From: Clostridia bacterium
GTDB taxonomy: Bacteria > Bacillota > Clostridia > TANB77 > UBA1234
Direction of reading: 5' to 3'
Assembly (NCBI GenBank): GCA_017521465.1
Contig: JAFXCN010000013.1
Span: forward strand, 1-64,000
Length of the DNA stretch: 64,000 bases
Below, one piece after another: positions 8,850 to 17,726 of the stretch; position 1 is the stretch's first letter, and each line of letters begins with the position of its first letter. The notes below the pieces were generated by a model. That model saw only the letters and a program-made list of their open reading frames with translations. It was not told the origin of the DNA and did no database searches. A program made the translations under genes and the position numbers.

Positions 8850-8939
8850 AATAAAAAATCACTCTATATCCTTTACCCAGGGCTTTAGAGTGATCTATTT
8901 CCAACGGGCAAGTCACATCAGTGACTAACACCTCTTTAT
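8850..8939 (-). ncRNA. Candidate ~85-nt small RNA of unknown class
   Basis: A near-consensus promoter (8946-8973) is followed by a short stretch with a perfect hairpin AGTCAC-TGAT-GTGACT (8926-8911), an unpaired TTGCCCGTTGGAAATAG segment, and an intrinsic terminator (ATCACTCTA/TAGAGTGAT, 8894-8858, then TTTTTT). GCCC before, and GGGTA inside, the terminator loop could pair as a pseudoknot. No convincing ORF lies in it; the open frame through it runs past the terminator. I could not match it to a riboswitch or known RNA. Confidence 0.6.
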
Positions 8940-8945
8940 ATTTTT

Positions 8946-8973
8946 ATTATACAACATTTTTGTGAATTGTCAA
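8946..8973 (-). promoter_or_regulatory. Consensus sigma-A promoter for the small RNA
   Basis: TTGACA (8973-8968), 16-base spacer, TATAAT (8951-8946). Both hexamers are perfect. Confidence 0.8.
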
Positions 8974-9054
8974 ATGTATATACACAGAAAATTTGATTAT
9001 CATGGCAAATTGCTGTAACGTAATTCAAAAGTAGCAAGCAAGCTTGCCACAGTG

Positions 9055-9145
9055 AAAAGATAATAGCGAATAGTGAAAAGTAGAAATTTGCGTGCCGTTT
9101 TAAACCGTTTTTTACTATTCACTATTCACTATTAGTTATTCACTG
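9055..9145. repeat. Family A TATTCACTATTCACT repeats
   Basis: Several copies of AGTGAAAA/AATAGTGAA and the reverse ACTATTCACTATTCACTATT either side of AAACCGTTTT, which could fold into a hairpin after metG. The same motif recurs at 13128, 22556, 39928, 51743, 55085 and 60395. Confidence 0.65.
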
Positions 9146-9150
9146 CACTT

Positions 9151-11097
9151 TTAGTGCACGTCTGCTCCGTCTTCTACTGCATCGTCTACTACTAATGCTT
9201 TTACTACGTCACCATCACCAGCAGCTAACACCATTCCTTGTGATTCTATTCCTTTTAGTTTTGCTGGTTTTAAATTTGCTACTATTACTATCTTCTTATT
9301 TAATAGTTCTTCTGGAGCATAGTATTTTTGTAATCCCGCAACGATTTGTCTTTGTTCGTTTCCAAGGCTTACTTTTAATTTTAATAATTTTTCTGAACCT
9401 TCAACTTTTTCAGCTTCTATTACTTTCGCAACTTTTAATTTTATTTTATCTAAATAATCTATTGTTATTAAATCTTCTGGCTCTTTAACTTCTTCTTTCT
9501 TTTCTTCCATTTTGATATCTTTTTCATCATATCTAACAAATAGTGGTTCTATTTCGCCTAACTCAACTTCATTTTCTAATATCATCATTTCCCATTTTGC
9601 CTTTTCTATATTAAATACTTTTCTAATTTTTTCAGATGCACTTGGCATAAATGGTTCCATGATGTTTGAAATATTTACAATTAAGTTAGCACATGTATAA
9701 ATTACATTATTAAATTCGTCGATATTTTCTTTATATTTTATCCATGGCTTTTCATCATCATAATATTTGTTTGCAATTTCAATTAAGTTCATTGCTTTTG
9801 AAGAAGCATCTTTAAATTCTAATTTTTCAATTGCTTTTCCTACTTCTTCATAAGTGTCTTCAATAACTTTCTTAATGTTTTCGTCCATTGTTGCTACTGG
9901 AATTTTACTTATTCCTTTAAATTTAAGTGTTCTATTAACAAAGTTTCCATACTTATTTACAATTTCGTTGTTATGAGTTGTTAAATAATCTAACATGTTA
10001 AAACTTGTATCTTTCTTTTCTGGTCCATTGTTTATTAAGTGGAATCTTATTGTATCGCTGTTGAATTTATCTGCTAAATCTTCAGCTGGAATCGCATTTC
10101 CTTTACTCTTAGAAATCTTTTCATCATTAAAGTTTAAATATTCTGATGAAACTATTGTGTCTGGAAGTGCCATACCATCATTCATTGATAATAATAGTCC
10201 TGGGAAAATAATGCTATGGAAAACTATATTGTCTTTTCCATGAACCATGTATACTTTATCTGGATTTTTCCAGTAGTCTTCCCAGTTTAGTCCTCTTTCT
10301 TCACAAACTTTCATTGCTGCTGTGATATATCCAAGTACCGCTTCTATCCAAACATATAGTTTTTTATCATCATATCCATCAACTGGTACATCTATTCCCC
10401 AAGATAAATCTCTTGTTATAGCTCTATCACGAAGACCTTCTTTTAAATATTTTGTTGTTTCATTTTGCGCGTTAGCTCTCCATTTATTTTTATTTTTATT
10501 AACGAATTCTTCAATTTGCGGTTGTAATTTTGATAATGCTATATATAAGTTTTTATTATCTTTTTGCACTACTTTTGAACCACATTCCAAACATGTTGCG
10601 TTTAGCAAATCTTCTTCGTTTGGTGTATAACCACAATCACAAGAATCACATTTTGTTAAATTACCACAGTTTGGGCAAGTGATTTGAAGTTCTCTATCCG
10701 CCATAAATTTATTGCACTTTTCACAAAAAGCTTGTGGTTCAACTTTTTCATAAATCGCACCATTTTCATAAATTTTCTTTATTATTTCTTTAACTTTTTC
10801 TGCATGATATTCTGTATGTGTTTTTGTATATAAATCATATGAGAAATTTAATTTTTCAAATGCTTTTGTAAATCCTTCATGATATCTTTCTGAAATCTCT
10901 GCAGGTGTTGTGTTTTCTTTTTTTGCTCTTTCTGTTATTGGTGTTCCATGGCAATCAGAACCTGAAACATATATAACGTCATCGCCTTTTTCTCTATGAT
11001 ATCTTGCTAATAAATCTCCACCAATTAGTCCTGCAACATGGCCTAAATGTAATTTGTAGTTTGTGTATGGCCAAGCGCCACCTATTAAAATTTTCAT
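9151..11097 (-). CDS. metG: Methionyl-tRNA synthetase
   Basis: 648 residues from the ATG at 11097 (AAGGAG 10 bases upstream; this matches the usual MKILIGGAWPY start and avoids the overlap of longer starts with acpS). HIGH motif is HLGH (residues ~17-20); the zinc-knuckle insert has CEKC, CPNCG, CDSC, CLECGS; the KMSKS motif appears as KISKSKGN (~residue 330). A C-terminal OB-fold tRNA-binding domain (from ITIDYLDKIKLKVAKVIEAE) gives the long dimeric form typical of Firmicutes. It charges tRNA-Met in the cytoplasm. Last gene of a three-gene unit with acpS (one base between the acpS stop and this start). No T-box leader seen. Confidence 0.97.
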   Translation of the reverse strand: MKILIGGAWPYTNYKLHLGHVAGLIGGDLLARYHREKGDDVIYVSGSDCHGTPITERAKKENTTPAEISERYHEGFTKAFEKLNFSYDLYTKTHTEYHAEKVKEIIKKIYENGAIYEKVEPQAFCEKCNKFMADRELQITCPNCGNLTKCDSCDCGYTPNEEDLLNATCLECGSKVVQKDNKNLYIALSKLQPQIEEFVNKNKNKWRANAQNETTKYLKEGLRDRAITRDLSWGIDVPVDGYDDKKLYVWIEAVLGYITAAMKVCEERGLNWEDYWKNPDKVYMVHGKDNIVFHSIIFPGLLLSMNDGMALPDTIVSSEYLNFNDEKISKSKGNAIPAEDLADKFNSDTIRFHLINNGPEKKDTSFNMLDYLTTHNNEIVNKYGNFVNRTLKFKGISKIPVATMDENIKKVIEDTYEEVGKAIEKLEFKDASSKAMNLIEIANKYYDDEKPWIKYKENIDEFNNVIYTCANLIVNISNIMEPFMPSASEKIRKVFNIEKAKWEMMILENEVELGEIEPLFVRYDEKDIKMEEKKEEVKEPEDLITIDYLDKIKLKVAKVIEAEKVEGSEKLLKLKVSLGNEQRQIVAGLQKYYAPEELLNKKIVIVANLKPAKLKGIESQGMVLAAGDGDVVKALVVDDAVEDGADVH

Positions 11098-11098
11098 C

Positions 11099-11485
11099 TT
11101 ATTCATTCTCCTTATCAATAACTACACACGCAATGGCATAATCGTCATCATGTGATAAACTTAGTTCTATATTTTTTATATTTTCTTTATCTGCTATTTT
11201 CTTTAGTTCACCATATAATTTTATATAAGGCTTTCCATTTTCGTATTTGCACACTTCTGCATCTTTCCATGCAGCTTCATTTTCTTTATCTGGCGAAATA
11301 GCCTTATATATTGCTTCTTTTGCAGCAAATCTTGCAGCATAGCTTTGATATTTACACATTCGACGCGACTCACAATATTCTATTTCTTCATCAGTGTAAA
11401 CTCTTTTTAAAAAAGTCTCTCCTATTTTTTCTATTGACTCTTTTACCCTATTTACTTTTATTATGTCAGTACCACAAGTTATCAT
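11099..11485 (-). CDS. acpS: Holo-[acyl-carrier-protein] synthase
   Basis: 128 residues. Transfers 4'-phosphopantetheine from CoA to the acyl-carrier protein. The Mg-binding motif GTDIIKVNRV at the N terminus and the AAKEAIYKA helix (Glu-rich second motif) are diagnostic, and the length is standard for the AcpS type. RBS AAAGGAATTTTAA. It lies between an unrecognised gene (13 bases upstream) and metG (directly downstream), forming a compact operon. Confidence 0.95.
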   Translation of the reverse strand: MITCGTDIIKVNRVKESIEKIGETFLKRVYTDEEIEYCESRRMCKYQSYAARFAAKEAIYKAISPDKENEAAWKDAEVCKYENGKPYIKLYGELKKIADKENIKNIELSLSHDDDYAIACVVIDKENE

Positions 11486-11499
11486 TTAAAATTCCTTTC

Positions 11500-12633
11500 T
11501 TACGTTAAAATATTGTAGCAATCCATCATGCTTTTATACATTTCATCAAGTCCAAATGTTTTGCTCCAATTTTGCCATAACATCATGCCATGTTCAGCAC
11601 TCGAAACTTGTCCAAGCGCACTTGTTTTTGCCATCTTTAATATTTTATTTTTTACTAAATTTTTGTTTTTTATATTTTCAATTTCTTTAAGTAATAATAC
11701 ATAAGATAATCTTTGATAAAAAGCATATAACATTATATATAAATAAACGTTTTCATAATAGTATGGTAATTTTGTACAATTAAAATGGTCTGTTGCAGAA
11801 GAAAATACTACTCCAGACATTTTTGTAAAACCATACATAGAATATTTCCATCTACTATATGTACTTTCATTCTCTATATTATCTGCAAATTCAGAATTGT
11901 AATCTGATGAAAGTACATATTTATATTTTAGGAATGCATCTCTAATAGAAGAAAAATCTTTTTGATTATTCCATTCTGATTCATCAATACAAGCATAAGA
12001 ATAAACAAACATTCTATTAGTATATGCTCCTTGCATATCACTTTCTTCATATCCTACACATATTCTACTTATAAATTTTCTAATATCTTCTACTGTATTA
12101 AATTTATCTGATTGTATTTTTATATAATCATAATCTTTAATACGTAAAAATTGAGGTGTTACATTTCTAAATTTATAATTTAAATTCAACAAGCTATTGA
12201 AGTTGCTAAACTCATCATCTTCTATCTCTGCCTTTATAAGCAAGAAACAAATTCCTTCCTTAAAGCACATCAGTCTTATTTTTGATATTTCAAAAAAGAT
12301 AGCGTTTTTCTCTTCAACTTTACCTTTAGCATTTTCATCAAATTGATATTCAAGCATACAACTAGGTAATTCACTAAGAGTCTTCGCTTTTTTAGCTATC
12401 GTGTTTTGATTGAACTCTTTCTTCTCTTTGAGAGACCATTTCAAAGTTGGAAACATCCTATTTTTGGCCGTCCCCATAAAATGAGTATCTACTTCAACAT
12501 CATCAACCTTATTAAAAATCTTCGCTTTCCATTTATCACTTAATATCATGTTAGTAATGAATTTTGAATATTCTTTCTCTTTTACAACAAAAGGATACAC
12601 AAAATACGTATACTGATATTTTGTCTTTAGCAT
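11500..12633 (-). CDS. Unrecognised protein, first gene of the acpS-metG operon
   Basis: 377 residues from the ATG at 12633 (GAGGTG 9 bases upstream; a GTG four codons earlier overlaps the RBS). No signal peptide. The protein is rich in aromatic residues; a central part (FFEISKIRLMCFKEGICFLL, then NFNSLLNLNYKFR) looks like a compact alpha/beta fold, and the C-terminal part (YYENVYLYIMLYAFYQRLSYVLLLKEIE) could contain one or two membrane-embedded helices. The overall layout (soluble N-terminal domain, C-terminal hydrophobic helices) is loosely CorA-like, but no GMN motif is present and I do not assign a function. Its upstream region carries family C repeats. Confidence 0.75.
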   Translation of the reverse strand: MLKTKYQYTYFVYPFVVKEKEYSKFITNMILSDKWKAKIFNKVDDVEVDTHFMGTAKNRMFPTLKWSLKEKKEFNQNTIAKKAKTLSELPSCMLEYQFDENAKGKVEEKNAIFFEISKIRLMCFKEGICFLLIKAEIEDDEFSNFNSLLNLNYKFRNVTPQFLRIKDYDYIKIQSDKFNTVEDIRKFISRICVGYEESDMQGAYTNRMFVYSYACIDESEWNNQKDFSSIRDAFLKYKYVLSSDYNSEFADNIENESTYSRWKYSMYGFTKMSGVVFSSATDHFNCTKLPYYYENVYLYIMLYAFYQRLSYVLLLKEIENIKNKNLVKNKILKMAKTSALGQVSSAEHGMMLWQNWSKTFGLDEMYKSMMDCYNILT

Positions 12634-12704
12634 CAATATTCTCACCTCGCGCTAATTTTACCACTTTTCGGGAGCAATTGCAAGATTTTATGCAAACTAG
12701 AATC

Positions 12705-12860
12705 ACTTTACGTCGGACACAAACGTTCACCCAGCATATACTTTTCGTCGGACACAAACGTCCGCTCAGCAAACACTTTTCGTCGGACACGAATCGTCCA
12801 AAATCAGGTGTTTTGTGTCCGACAAAAAAATCCTGTCAGCGGACATTTTTGCCCAGGGAA
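12705..12860. repeat. Family C 35-bp tandem repeats, minor array
   Basis: CGTCGGACACAAACG recurs at 12711, 12746 and 12781, i.e. a 35-bp period, followed by a diverged portion with GTGTCCGACA and CCTGTCAGCGGACATTTTTG. The same units, in reverse orientation and in more copies, lie at 32925-33150. Each unit contains a GGAC-N6-GTCC palindrome. Confidence 0.75.
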
Positions 12861-12973
12861 TGATTTCATTCGATACAAGCATTTCACATGATATACCTTA
12901 CAGTAAAAATATCTTTTTTCTTTATTCATTATTCTTTAATTCTTTGCATATATATTCTATCGGAGGTGTTTTT

Positions 12974-13126
12974 ATGGATAATGAAACTCTTATGAAAATG
13001 TTTTTAAATATGATGGGGACTATGAGTGACAAAGAAATTGAATCTGCTCTTGAAAAAGCAAAATCACTGATGAGCGCAAAAGATTATGATAAGCTGGTTG
13101 CACTAGTGCAGGAGAAGAGAAAATAG
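12974..13126 (+). CDS. Small acidic/helical protein, 50 aa
   Basis: ATG at 12974 with CGGAGGTG 5 bases upstream; longer upstream starts have no RBS. The sequence (MDNETLMKMFLNMMGTMSDK..) looks like two amphipathic helices with a charged C terminus (VALVQEKRK). No membrane segment. It is followed by a family A hairpin and another small gene beginning MDN. Function unknown. Confidence 0.65.
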   Translation: MDNETLMKMFLNMMGTMSDKEIESALEKAKSLMSAKDYDKLVALVQEKRK

Positions 13127-13127
13127 T

Positions 13128-13198
13128 AGTAAAAAAAAGAATAAAGAATAGGTAATAAATAATATTTATTCATTATTCTCTATTCTTTATTCTTTATA
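13128..13198. repeat. Family A hairpin-forming repeat
   Basis: AAAGAATAAAGAATA at the left and TATTCTTTATTCTTTATA at the right form a long inverted repeat around TAATAAATAATATTTATTCATTA. Likely works as a terminator of the 12974 gene. Confidence 0.55.
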
Positions 13199-13220
13199 TA
13201 AAAAGGGGGGATTTATCTAA

Positions 13221-13586
13221 ATGGATAATATTTCTGATTTTGCTAAAATGTTTAGTGACAAATTAGGTTCGAATCCTGAGAAGGTTGAATCTATCTTTAA
13301 TATGTTGAAACAGTCTTCTTCTGATTCGAAGTCTAGTGATGACTGTGATTCTACCTCCCAAAAGAAACAGTCTGATTCTTCTTTTGAGATGCCAGATATT
13401 GAAACAATCATGAAGATTAAACGAATTATGGAACATATGCAATCTAATCAAAATGATCCTATTGTTAATCTTCTTTTATCGCTAAAACCTTTTTTACAAG
13501 AATCTAAAAAATCCATCATAGATCAATTAATAAAATTTATCGGCATAAGCAACGCTCTTTTTATTTTTAATGAGCCGAAACTTTAG
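13221..13586 (+). CDS. Unrecognised 121-aa protein
   Basis: ATG at 13221 with AAAGGGGGGA upstream. Residues 1-30 form a helical segment (MDNISDFAKMFSDKLGSNPE), 31-55 are a Ser/Asp/Lys-rich linker (SSSDSKSSDD..), and the C-terminal half is helical (IETIMKIKRIMEHMQSNQND, LLLSLKPFLQESKKS). Similar small proteins with a disordered middle are common in Clostridia and have no known role. Its 3' end overlaps the convergent gene at 13567 by 20 bases. Confidence 0.65.
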   Translation: MDNISDFAKMFSDKLGSNPEKVESIFNMLKQSSSDSKSSDDCDSTSQKKQSDSSFEMPDIETIMKIKRIMEHMQSNQNDPIVNLLLSLKPFLQESKKSIIDQLIKFIGISNALFIFNEPKL

Positions 13587-14064
13587 CCTTTCTGTATTCT
13601 GGAAATATGTCGTTTTTGTCATGCATTCCACCTGTGTTAAAGACATATTCATGCTTGTCCAATATATTGTACAACATCGTATTGCTATCATATATTTCAT
13701 AGCAATCTATTATTCTAACTTCACGATATATGTTTATCATATTTTCTTTTAGGTAGTTATTTACTTCCTCTATAAATTGTATAGTGCCTTGAATCACCAG
13801 ATTTAAAGGTTTTACATCTTCTCTTATTTCCAGTACAAATTCTTTATTAAGCCACATTATTTCATTTAATCCTTTGCTATTTTCAAATTTTATATTTATT
13901 CTCTCTACAAGTTCTTTGATTCCTTTTTCTAAGTTATCTTGTGATATGATTACTATTTCATTTTTCTTCTCTAGTTCTTCTTTTAGATAGGGTAATAGTG
14001 CTGCAAACAAATGCCATTCGCTTACATAAAAATTGCAAGCTTTTACTATTTTATTCTCACGCAT
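13567..14064 (-). CDS. Unrecognised 165-aa cytoplasmic protein
   Basis: RBS AAAGGAGGAGAAAAG before the ATG at 14064. No signal peptide or membrane helix. The sequence mixes alpha and beta segments (CNFYVSEWHLFAALLPYLKE, NEIVIISQDNLEKGIKELVE, EVRIIDCYEIYDSN) and ends in GGMHDKNDIFPEYRKAKVSA. I do not recognise it. It is convergent with the small gene ending at 13586 and overlaps it by 20 bases. Confidence 0.65.
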   Translation of the reverse strand: MRENKIVKACNFYVSEWHLFAALLPYLKEELEKKNEIVIISQDNLEKGIKELVERINIKFENSKGLNEIMWLNKEFVLEIREDVKPLNLVIQGTIQFIEEVNNYLKENMINIYREVRIIDCYEIYDSNTMLYNILDKHEYVFNTGGMHDKNDIFPEYRKAKVSAH

Positions 14065-14194
14065 CTTTTCTCCTCCTTTGTTTTGACTACATGGAAAATA
14101 TTACCATATTTGTTTTTCAGTGTCAACAACTAATTTCCATTTTTTGGTATATTTTTTTATAAATTCGTGCATACTCCTTCTGTGGAGGTGTTTT

Positions 14195-14344
14195 ATGAAT
14201 TTCAAAAAATCTTTTATAGTACTTGTTTTTTGGTGGGCTATTATTTTTCCAAATCTTTTCTTTTCAGAAGAAGAGTTGTCAAATATAAATTCAAATAATG
14301 TAACTTATCGTTTTTGGTTTTGCGATGTTTTGACCGATAATTGA
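14195..14344 (+). CDS. Small membrane/secreted peptide, 49 aa
   Basis: ATG at 14195 preceded by TGGAGGTGTTTT. One hydrophobic stretch (FIVLVFWWAIIFPNLFF, residues 7-23) could be a membrane anchor or signal peptide; the remainder is polar with aromatics. Function unknown. Confidence 0.5.
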   Translation: MNFKKSFIVLVFWWAIIFPNLFFSEEELSNINSNNVTYRFWFCDVLTDN

Positions 14345-14414
14345 TATTGCAAACATTTCCTGTTTATGATATATTTTAGTGGGTTACCATCATATAATAA
14401 ACGGGAGGGATTTT

Positions 14415-15128
14415 ATGGATATTATAGGCTTTTTTACAAGTCCAATTATGTTAGATATCTTAGTTAAATTATTGGTAGCAACTGTTCTTTCTTTGATAAT
14501 TGGTCTTGAGAGAGAATTAATTCATAAACCTGCAGGTATAAAGACTCATATGCTTATATGTATGTCTTCTACTTTGGTTATGGCTTTAGGTATTCATTTG
14601 TTTGATAGATTTCCTAATAGCATCGATCCATCTAGATTACCTGCTCAAATACTTGCCGGCATAGGTTTTGTTGGTGCAGGTACTATTATTAGAGATGGTT
14701 TTTCAGTTAAAGGTATTACTACCGCTGCAAGTTTGCTTTTAATCACTTGTATCGGTCTTACAATTGGAGCTGGTTTTTACGAAGCTGCTCTAATTGCTAC
14801 ATTATTTGCCTTTCTTACATTATCTCTTACAACACCATTGCAACAACTTTTGCACAAAAACAAAAAAGTAATTTTATTTACAATTACTGCAAAATCTACG
14901 CCAGATGCAATTGGCAATGTTAATGCTCTATTTGAGAGCAAAAATGCATCTGTTTTAAACATTAGACAAATCAGAGATGATGTTTCACAATATACATTAT
15001 TAAAATTTTTAGTAAAATTAAATAATCCAAAAGAAAAAGAATCATTGATACAAAAAGTTTGCGAACTTGATAATGTTAAGGAGGTTTATACTTCTAAAAA
15101 AACTTATCATAACGATGAACAAGATTAA
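14415..15128 (+). CDS. MgtC/SapB family membrane protein
   Basis: 237 residues from the ATG at 14415 (GGGAGGGATTTT upstream). Contains the MgtC signature: GLERELIHKPAGIKTHML, then PAQILAGIGFVGAGTIIRDG and VKGITTAASLL in five predicted membrane helices, followed by a ~75-residue cytoplasmic ACT-like domain (FTITAKSTPDAIGNVNALFE). Family members modulate magnesium or phosphate homeostasis and F-ATPase in other bacteria; the substrate here is unknown. Followed 35 bases later by murA on the same strand. Confidence 0.9.
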   Translation: MDIIGFFTSPIMLDILVKLLVATVLSLIIGLERELIHKPAGIKTHMLICMSSTLVMALGIHLFDRFPNSIDPSRLPAQILAGIGFVGAGTIIRDGFSVKGITTAASLLLITCIGLTIGAGFYEAALIATLFAFLTLSLTTPLQQLLHKNKKVILFTITAKSTPDAIGNVNALFESKNASVLNIRQIRDDVSQYTLLKFLVKLNNPKEKESLIQKVCELDNVKEVYTSKKTYHNDEQD

Positions 15129-15163
15129 CTTTTAATTGAAATATACATAGATTGGAGTTTATT

Positions 15164-16432
15164 ATGGAAAAATTAGTTATAGAAGGTGGCACTCCGCTTA
15201 GCGGAACAGTTGCTGTAAACGGTGCTAAAAATGCTGCCGTTGCAATATTGCCAGCAACAGTTTTAATTAACGGAAAATGTAGAATAGATAATTTGCCTAA
15301 TATTAGTGATATTAAACTTTGCTGTGAAATATTAAAAGATTTAGGCGCTGAAATTAATTTTATTTCAGATGAAGAAATAGAAATTGATTGTACGAATATA
15401 AATAAAACGGAAGTTCCTTTTGAAATCACAAGAAAATTTAGAGCTTCATATTATTTTATTGGCTCTCTACTAAGCCGTTTCAAACAGGCTAAAGTTGGTT
15501 CTCCTGGAGGATGCAATTTTGGTTCTAGGCCAATAGATCAGCACATTAAAGGTTTTGAACTTTTAGGTGCAACAGTTGAATCTGAAGGTGGCGTTATCAC
15601 AGCAGATACTGAAGGTTTAATTGGCAACAGAGTTTATTTTGATATTGTAAGTGTAGGAGCAACAATCAACGTAATGCTTGCCGCAACTTTAGCCGAAGGT
15701 ACTACTGTAATTGAAAATGCTGCCAAGGAACCTCATGTTGTTGATCTTGCAAACTTTTTAAATACGATGGGCGCTGATATAAGAGGTGCTGGAACAGATA
15801 TTATAAAAATTACTGGTGTTCCAGAGCTTACTGGCGGTTCTACATATTCAATCGTTCCAGACCAAATTGAAGCTGGTACATATATGATTGCCGCAGCTGC
15901 TTCTCGCGGTAATGTTACTATTACAAATTGTATAACCAAACACTTGGATTCTATTTCAGCTAAATTAATTGAAATGGGAATCTCTGTTGTTGAAAATGAT
16001 GACGGTGATGAAATAACTGTTTCTTGCACAGAAAGACCAACAAAAGCGTCAATAAAAACTATGCCATATCCTGGTTTTCCTACAGATATGCAACCTCAAG
16101 CAGGAGTTTTATTTTCAATTTCAGATGGTACAAGCTATATAACTGAAGGTGTATTTGATTCTCGTTTTCAATATACTGATGAACTTAACAAGCTTGGTGC
16201 TAATATAAAAGTTAATGGAAAAACTGCTGTATTTGAAGGTGTTCCTTCTCTTACAGGCTGTCCTGTTACAGCTTGTGACCTAAGAGCCGGTGCTGCATTA
16301 ATAATAGCTGGAATCGCAGCTCAAGGAACAACAGAAGTCTATGGAATCGAATATGTTGATAGGGGTTATCAACACATAGAAGAAAAATTTAACAAGCTTG
16401 GTGCAAAAATTAAAAGAGTTATTGTTGACTGA
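15164..16432 (+). CDS. murA: UDP-N-acetylglucosamine 1-carboxyvinyltransferase
   Basis: 422 residues from the ATG at 15164. First committed step of peptidoglycan synthesis: transfer of enolpyruvate from PEP to UDP-GlcNAc. Key features: NGAKNAAVAILPATVL near the N terminus, the active-site loop GSPGGCNFGSRPIDQHI with the catalytic cysteine that fosfomycin alkylates, and PYPGFPTDMQPQ. Length is standard. Runs with the downstream MBL hydrolase (29 bases away) and rlmH, probably as one transcript. Confidence 0.97.
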   Translation: MEKLVIEGGTPLSGTVAVNGAKNAAVAILPATVLINGKCRIDNLPNISDIKLCCEILKDLGAEINFISDEEIEIDCTNINKTEVPFEITRKFRASYYFIGSLLSRFKQAKVGSPGGCNFGSRPIDQHIKGFELLGATVESEGGVITADTEGLIGNRVYFDIVSVGATINVMLAATLAEGTTVIENAAKEPHVVDLANFLNTMGADIRGAGTDIIKITGVPELTGGSTYSIVPDQIEAGTYMIAAAASRGNVTITNCITKHLDSISAKLIEMGISVVENDDGDEITVSCTERPTKASIKTMPYPGFPTDMQPQAGVLFSISDGTSYITEGVFDSRFQYTDELNKLGANIKVNGKTAVFEGVPSLTGCPVTACDLRAGAALIIAGIAAQGTTEVYGIEYVDRGYQHIEEKFNKLGAKIKRVIVD

Positions 16433-16461
16433 TTTAATTATTCACAGAAAGAGGTTTACTA

Positions 16462-17238
16462 ATGATTAAGTTTTGTAATTTGTTTAGTGGTAGTAGTGGA
16501 AATTGTACTTTTGTTTCTTCTAAGAACACAAAAATTTTAGTCGATGCTGGCGTAAGTTGTTTAAAAATATCTAAAGCACTTGCCGAACTTGATGTTTCTC
16601 TTGATGAAATAGATGCAATTTTAGTTACTCACGAACATATAGATCATATAAAAGGTATTACTACAATAGTTAATAAGTATCATGTTCCAGTATATGCTTC
16701 AGAAAAAACCTGGAAGATGATGGATAGTTTGAAAGTTCCTGATGCATATCAATTGACTTTCGAACCAAATAATATTTTTAATATAGGTGAATTTAATATT
16801 TATCCTTTTTCTATTCCACATGATGCTGCAGATCCTTGTGGTTTTAGCCTATCTTGCGAAAACAAGAAGATAACTATAGCAACTGATATGGGATACATAG
16901 ATAATACTATCTTAGAGCAGATGGAAAAAAGCGATATTTTATTGTTAGAATCTAATTATGATGTTGAAACTTTAAAATGTAGTCCTTACCCTTTCTTTTT
17001 AAAGCAACGTATTAGTGGGAAAAACGGACATCTTTCAAACGACGTAGCTGGCAAAGCTATATGTCATCTATGTCAAAGAGGTGTAAATAATATCATTTTA
17101 GGACATTTAAGCAAGGAAAACAATTTTCCGGAGCTTGCTTATCAAACAGTATTAAATGAGTTAAAACAATTAGATCTTTCTTGCAACTTATCTGTTGCAA
17201 ATAGAGATAAGATTGATGATGTATTAGAATTAGCTTAG
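16462..17238 (+). CDS. MBL-fold metallohydrolase, WalJ/YycJ-like
   Basis: 258 residues. Metallo-beta-lactamase fold with FSGSSGNCTFV at the N terminus and the metal-binding THEHIDH motif (~residue 55), then IPHDAADPCGF, IATDMGY and GHLSKENN. This is the YycJ/WalJ architecture, which in Bacilli is the last gene of the walRK operon and linked to cell-wall/DNA replication coordination. Here it is apart from walRK (30-33 kb) and sits between murA and rlmH; in Bacilli rlmH also lies near yycJ. RBS AGAAAGAGG. Confidence 0.85.
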   Translation: MIKFCNLFSGSSGNCTFVSSKNTKILVDAGVSCLKISKALAELDVSLDEIDAILVTHEHIDHIKGITTIVNKYHVPVYASEKTWKMMDSLKVPDAYQLTFEPNNIFNIGEFNIYPFSIPHDAADPCGFSLSCENKKITIATDMGYIDNTILEQMEKSDILLLESNYDVETLKCSPYPFFLKQRISGKNGHLSNDVAGKAICHLCQRGVNNIILGHLSKENNFPELAYQTVLNELKQLDLSCNLSVANRDKIDDVLELA

Positions 17239-17246
17239 GAGTATTT

Positions 17247-17726
17247 ATGAATATAAAAATTATTTGTATTGGAAAACTAAAAGAAAAATATTTAACACAA
17301 GGTATTGATGAATATTTAAAAAGAATTTCTAAATACGCAAACATTAATATTATTGAGCTTCCAGACGAAATGATTCCAGACAATCCTTCTGAAAAAGAAG
17401 TTTTAGCAATAAAAAATCTAGAAGCTCAAAAAATTATGAAACATATAAAACCAACTGACTATGTATTTACTCTTGATTTAAGAGGTAAAGAGCTTTCATC
17501 CGAGCAATTTGCCCAAAAGATTACAGATGCAACTGTTAGTGGATATAGTTCATTTTGTTTTATTATTGGCGGAACCGTCGGTTTAGATGATCAGTTAGTT
17601 ACTAACAGTAACTTTGTAATTTCGTTCTCTAAACTAACATTTCCACATCAGTTGATACGTTTATTCTTAACAGAACAAATTTTTAGATGTTTTAAAATTA
17701 TAAATAACGAAAAATATCATTGGTAA
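17247..17726 (+). CDS. rlmH: 23S rRNA (pseudouridine1915-N3)-methyltransferase
   Basis: 159 residues, the standard size. SPOUT-class methyltransferase: N-terminal MNIKIICIGKLKEKYL, the SAM-binding knot FCFIIGGTVGLDDQL, and the C-terminal ISFSKLTFPHQLIRLFLTEQ. Starts eight bases after the MBL hydrolase stop (RBS AGGAGTATTT). The last residue is Trp (YHW) where relatives usually have YHR/YHK. The stop abuts the stop of the convergent gene at 17727. Confidence 0.95.
   Translation: MNIKIICIGKLKEKYLTQGIDEYLKRISKYANINIIELPDEMIPDNPSEKEVLAIKNLEAQKIMKHIKPTDYVFTLDLRGKELSSEQFAQKITDATVSGYSSFCFIIGGTVGLDDQLVTNSNFVISFSKLTFPHQLIRLFLTEQIFRCFKIINNEKYHW

Noticed and set aside
8695-8931. Minus-strand ORF of 78 codons between tatD and metG
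   Set aside because: It runs through the small-RNA terminator and into a family B repeat, and the codons look random; better explained as a non-coding RNA plus repeat.
13217-13451. Minus-strand ORFs opposite the 121-residue gene
   Set aside because: Shadow frames of the plus-strand gene that has a strong RBS.
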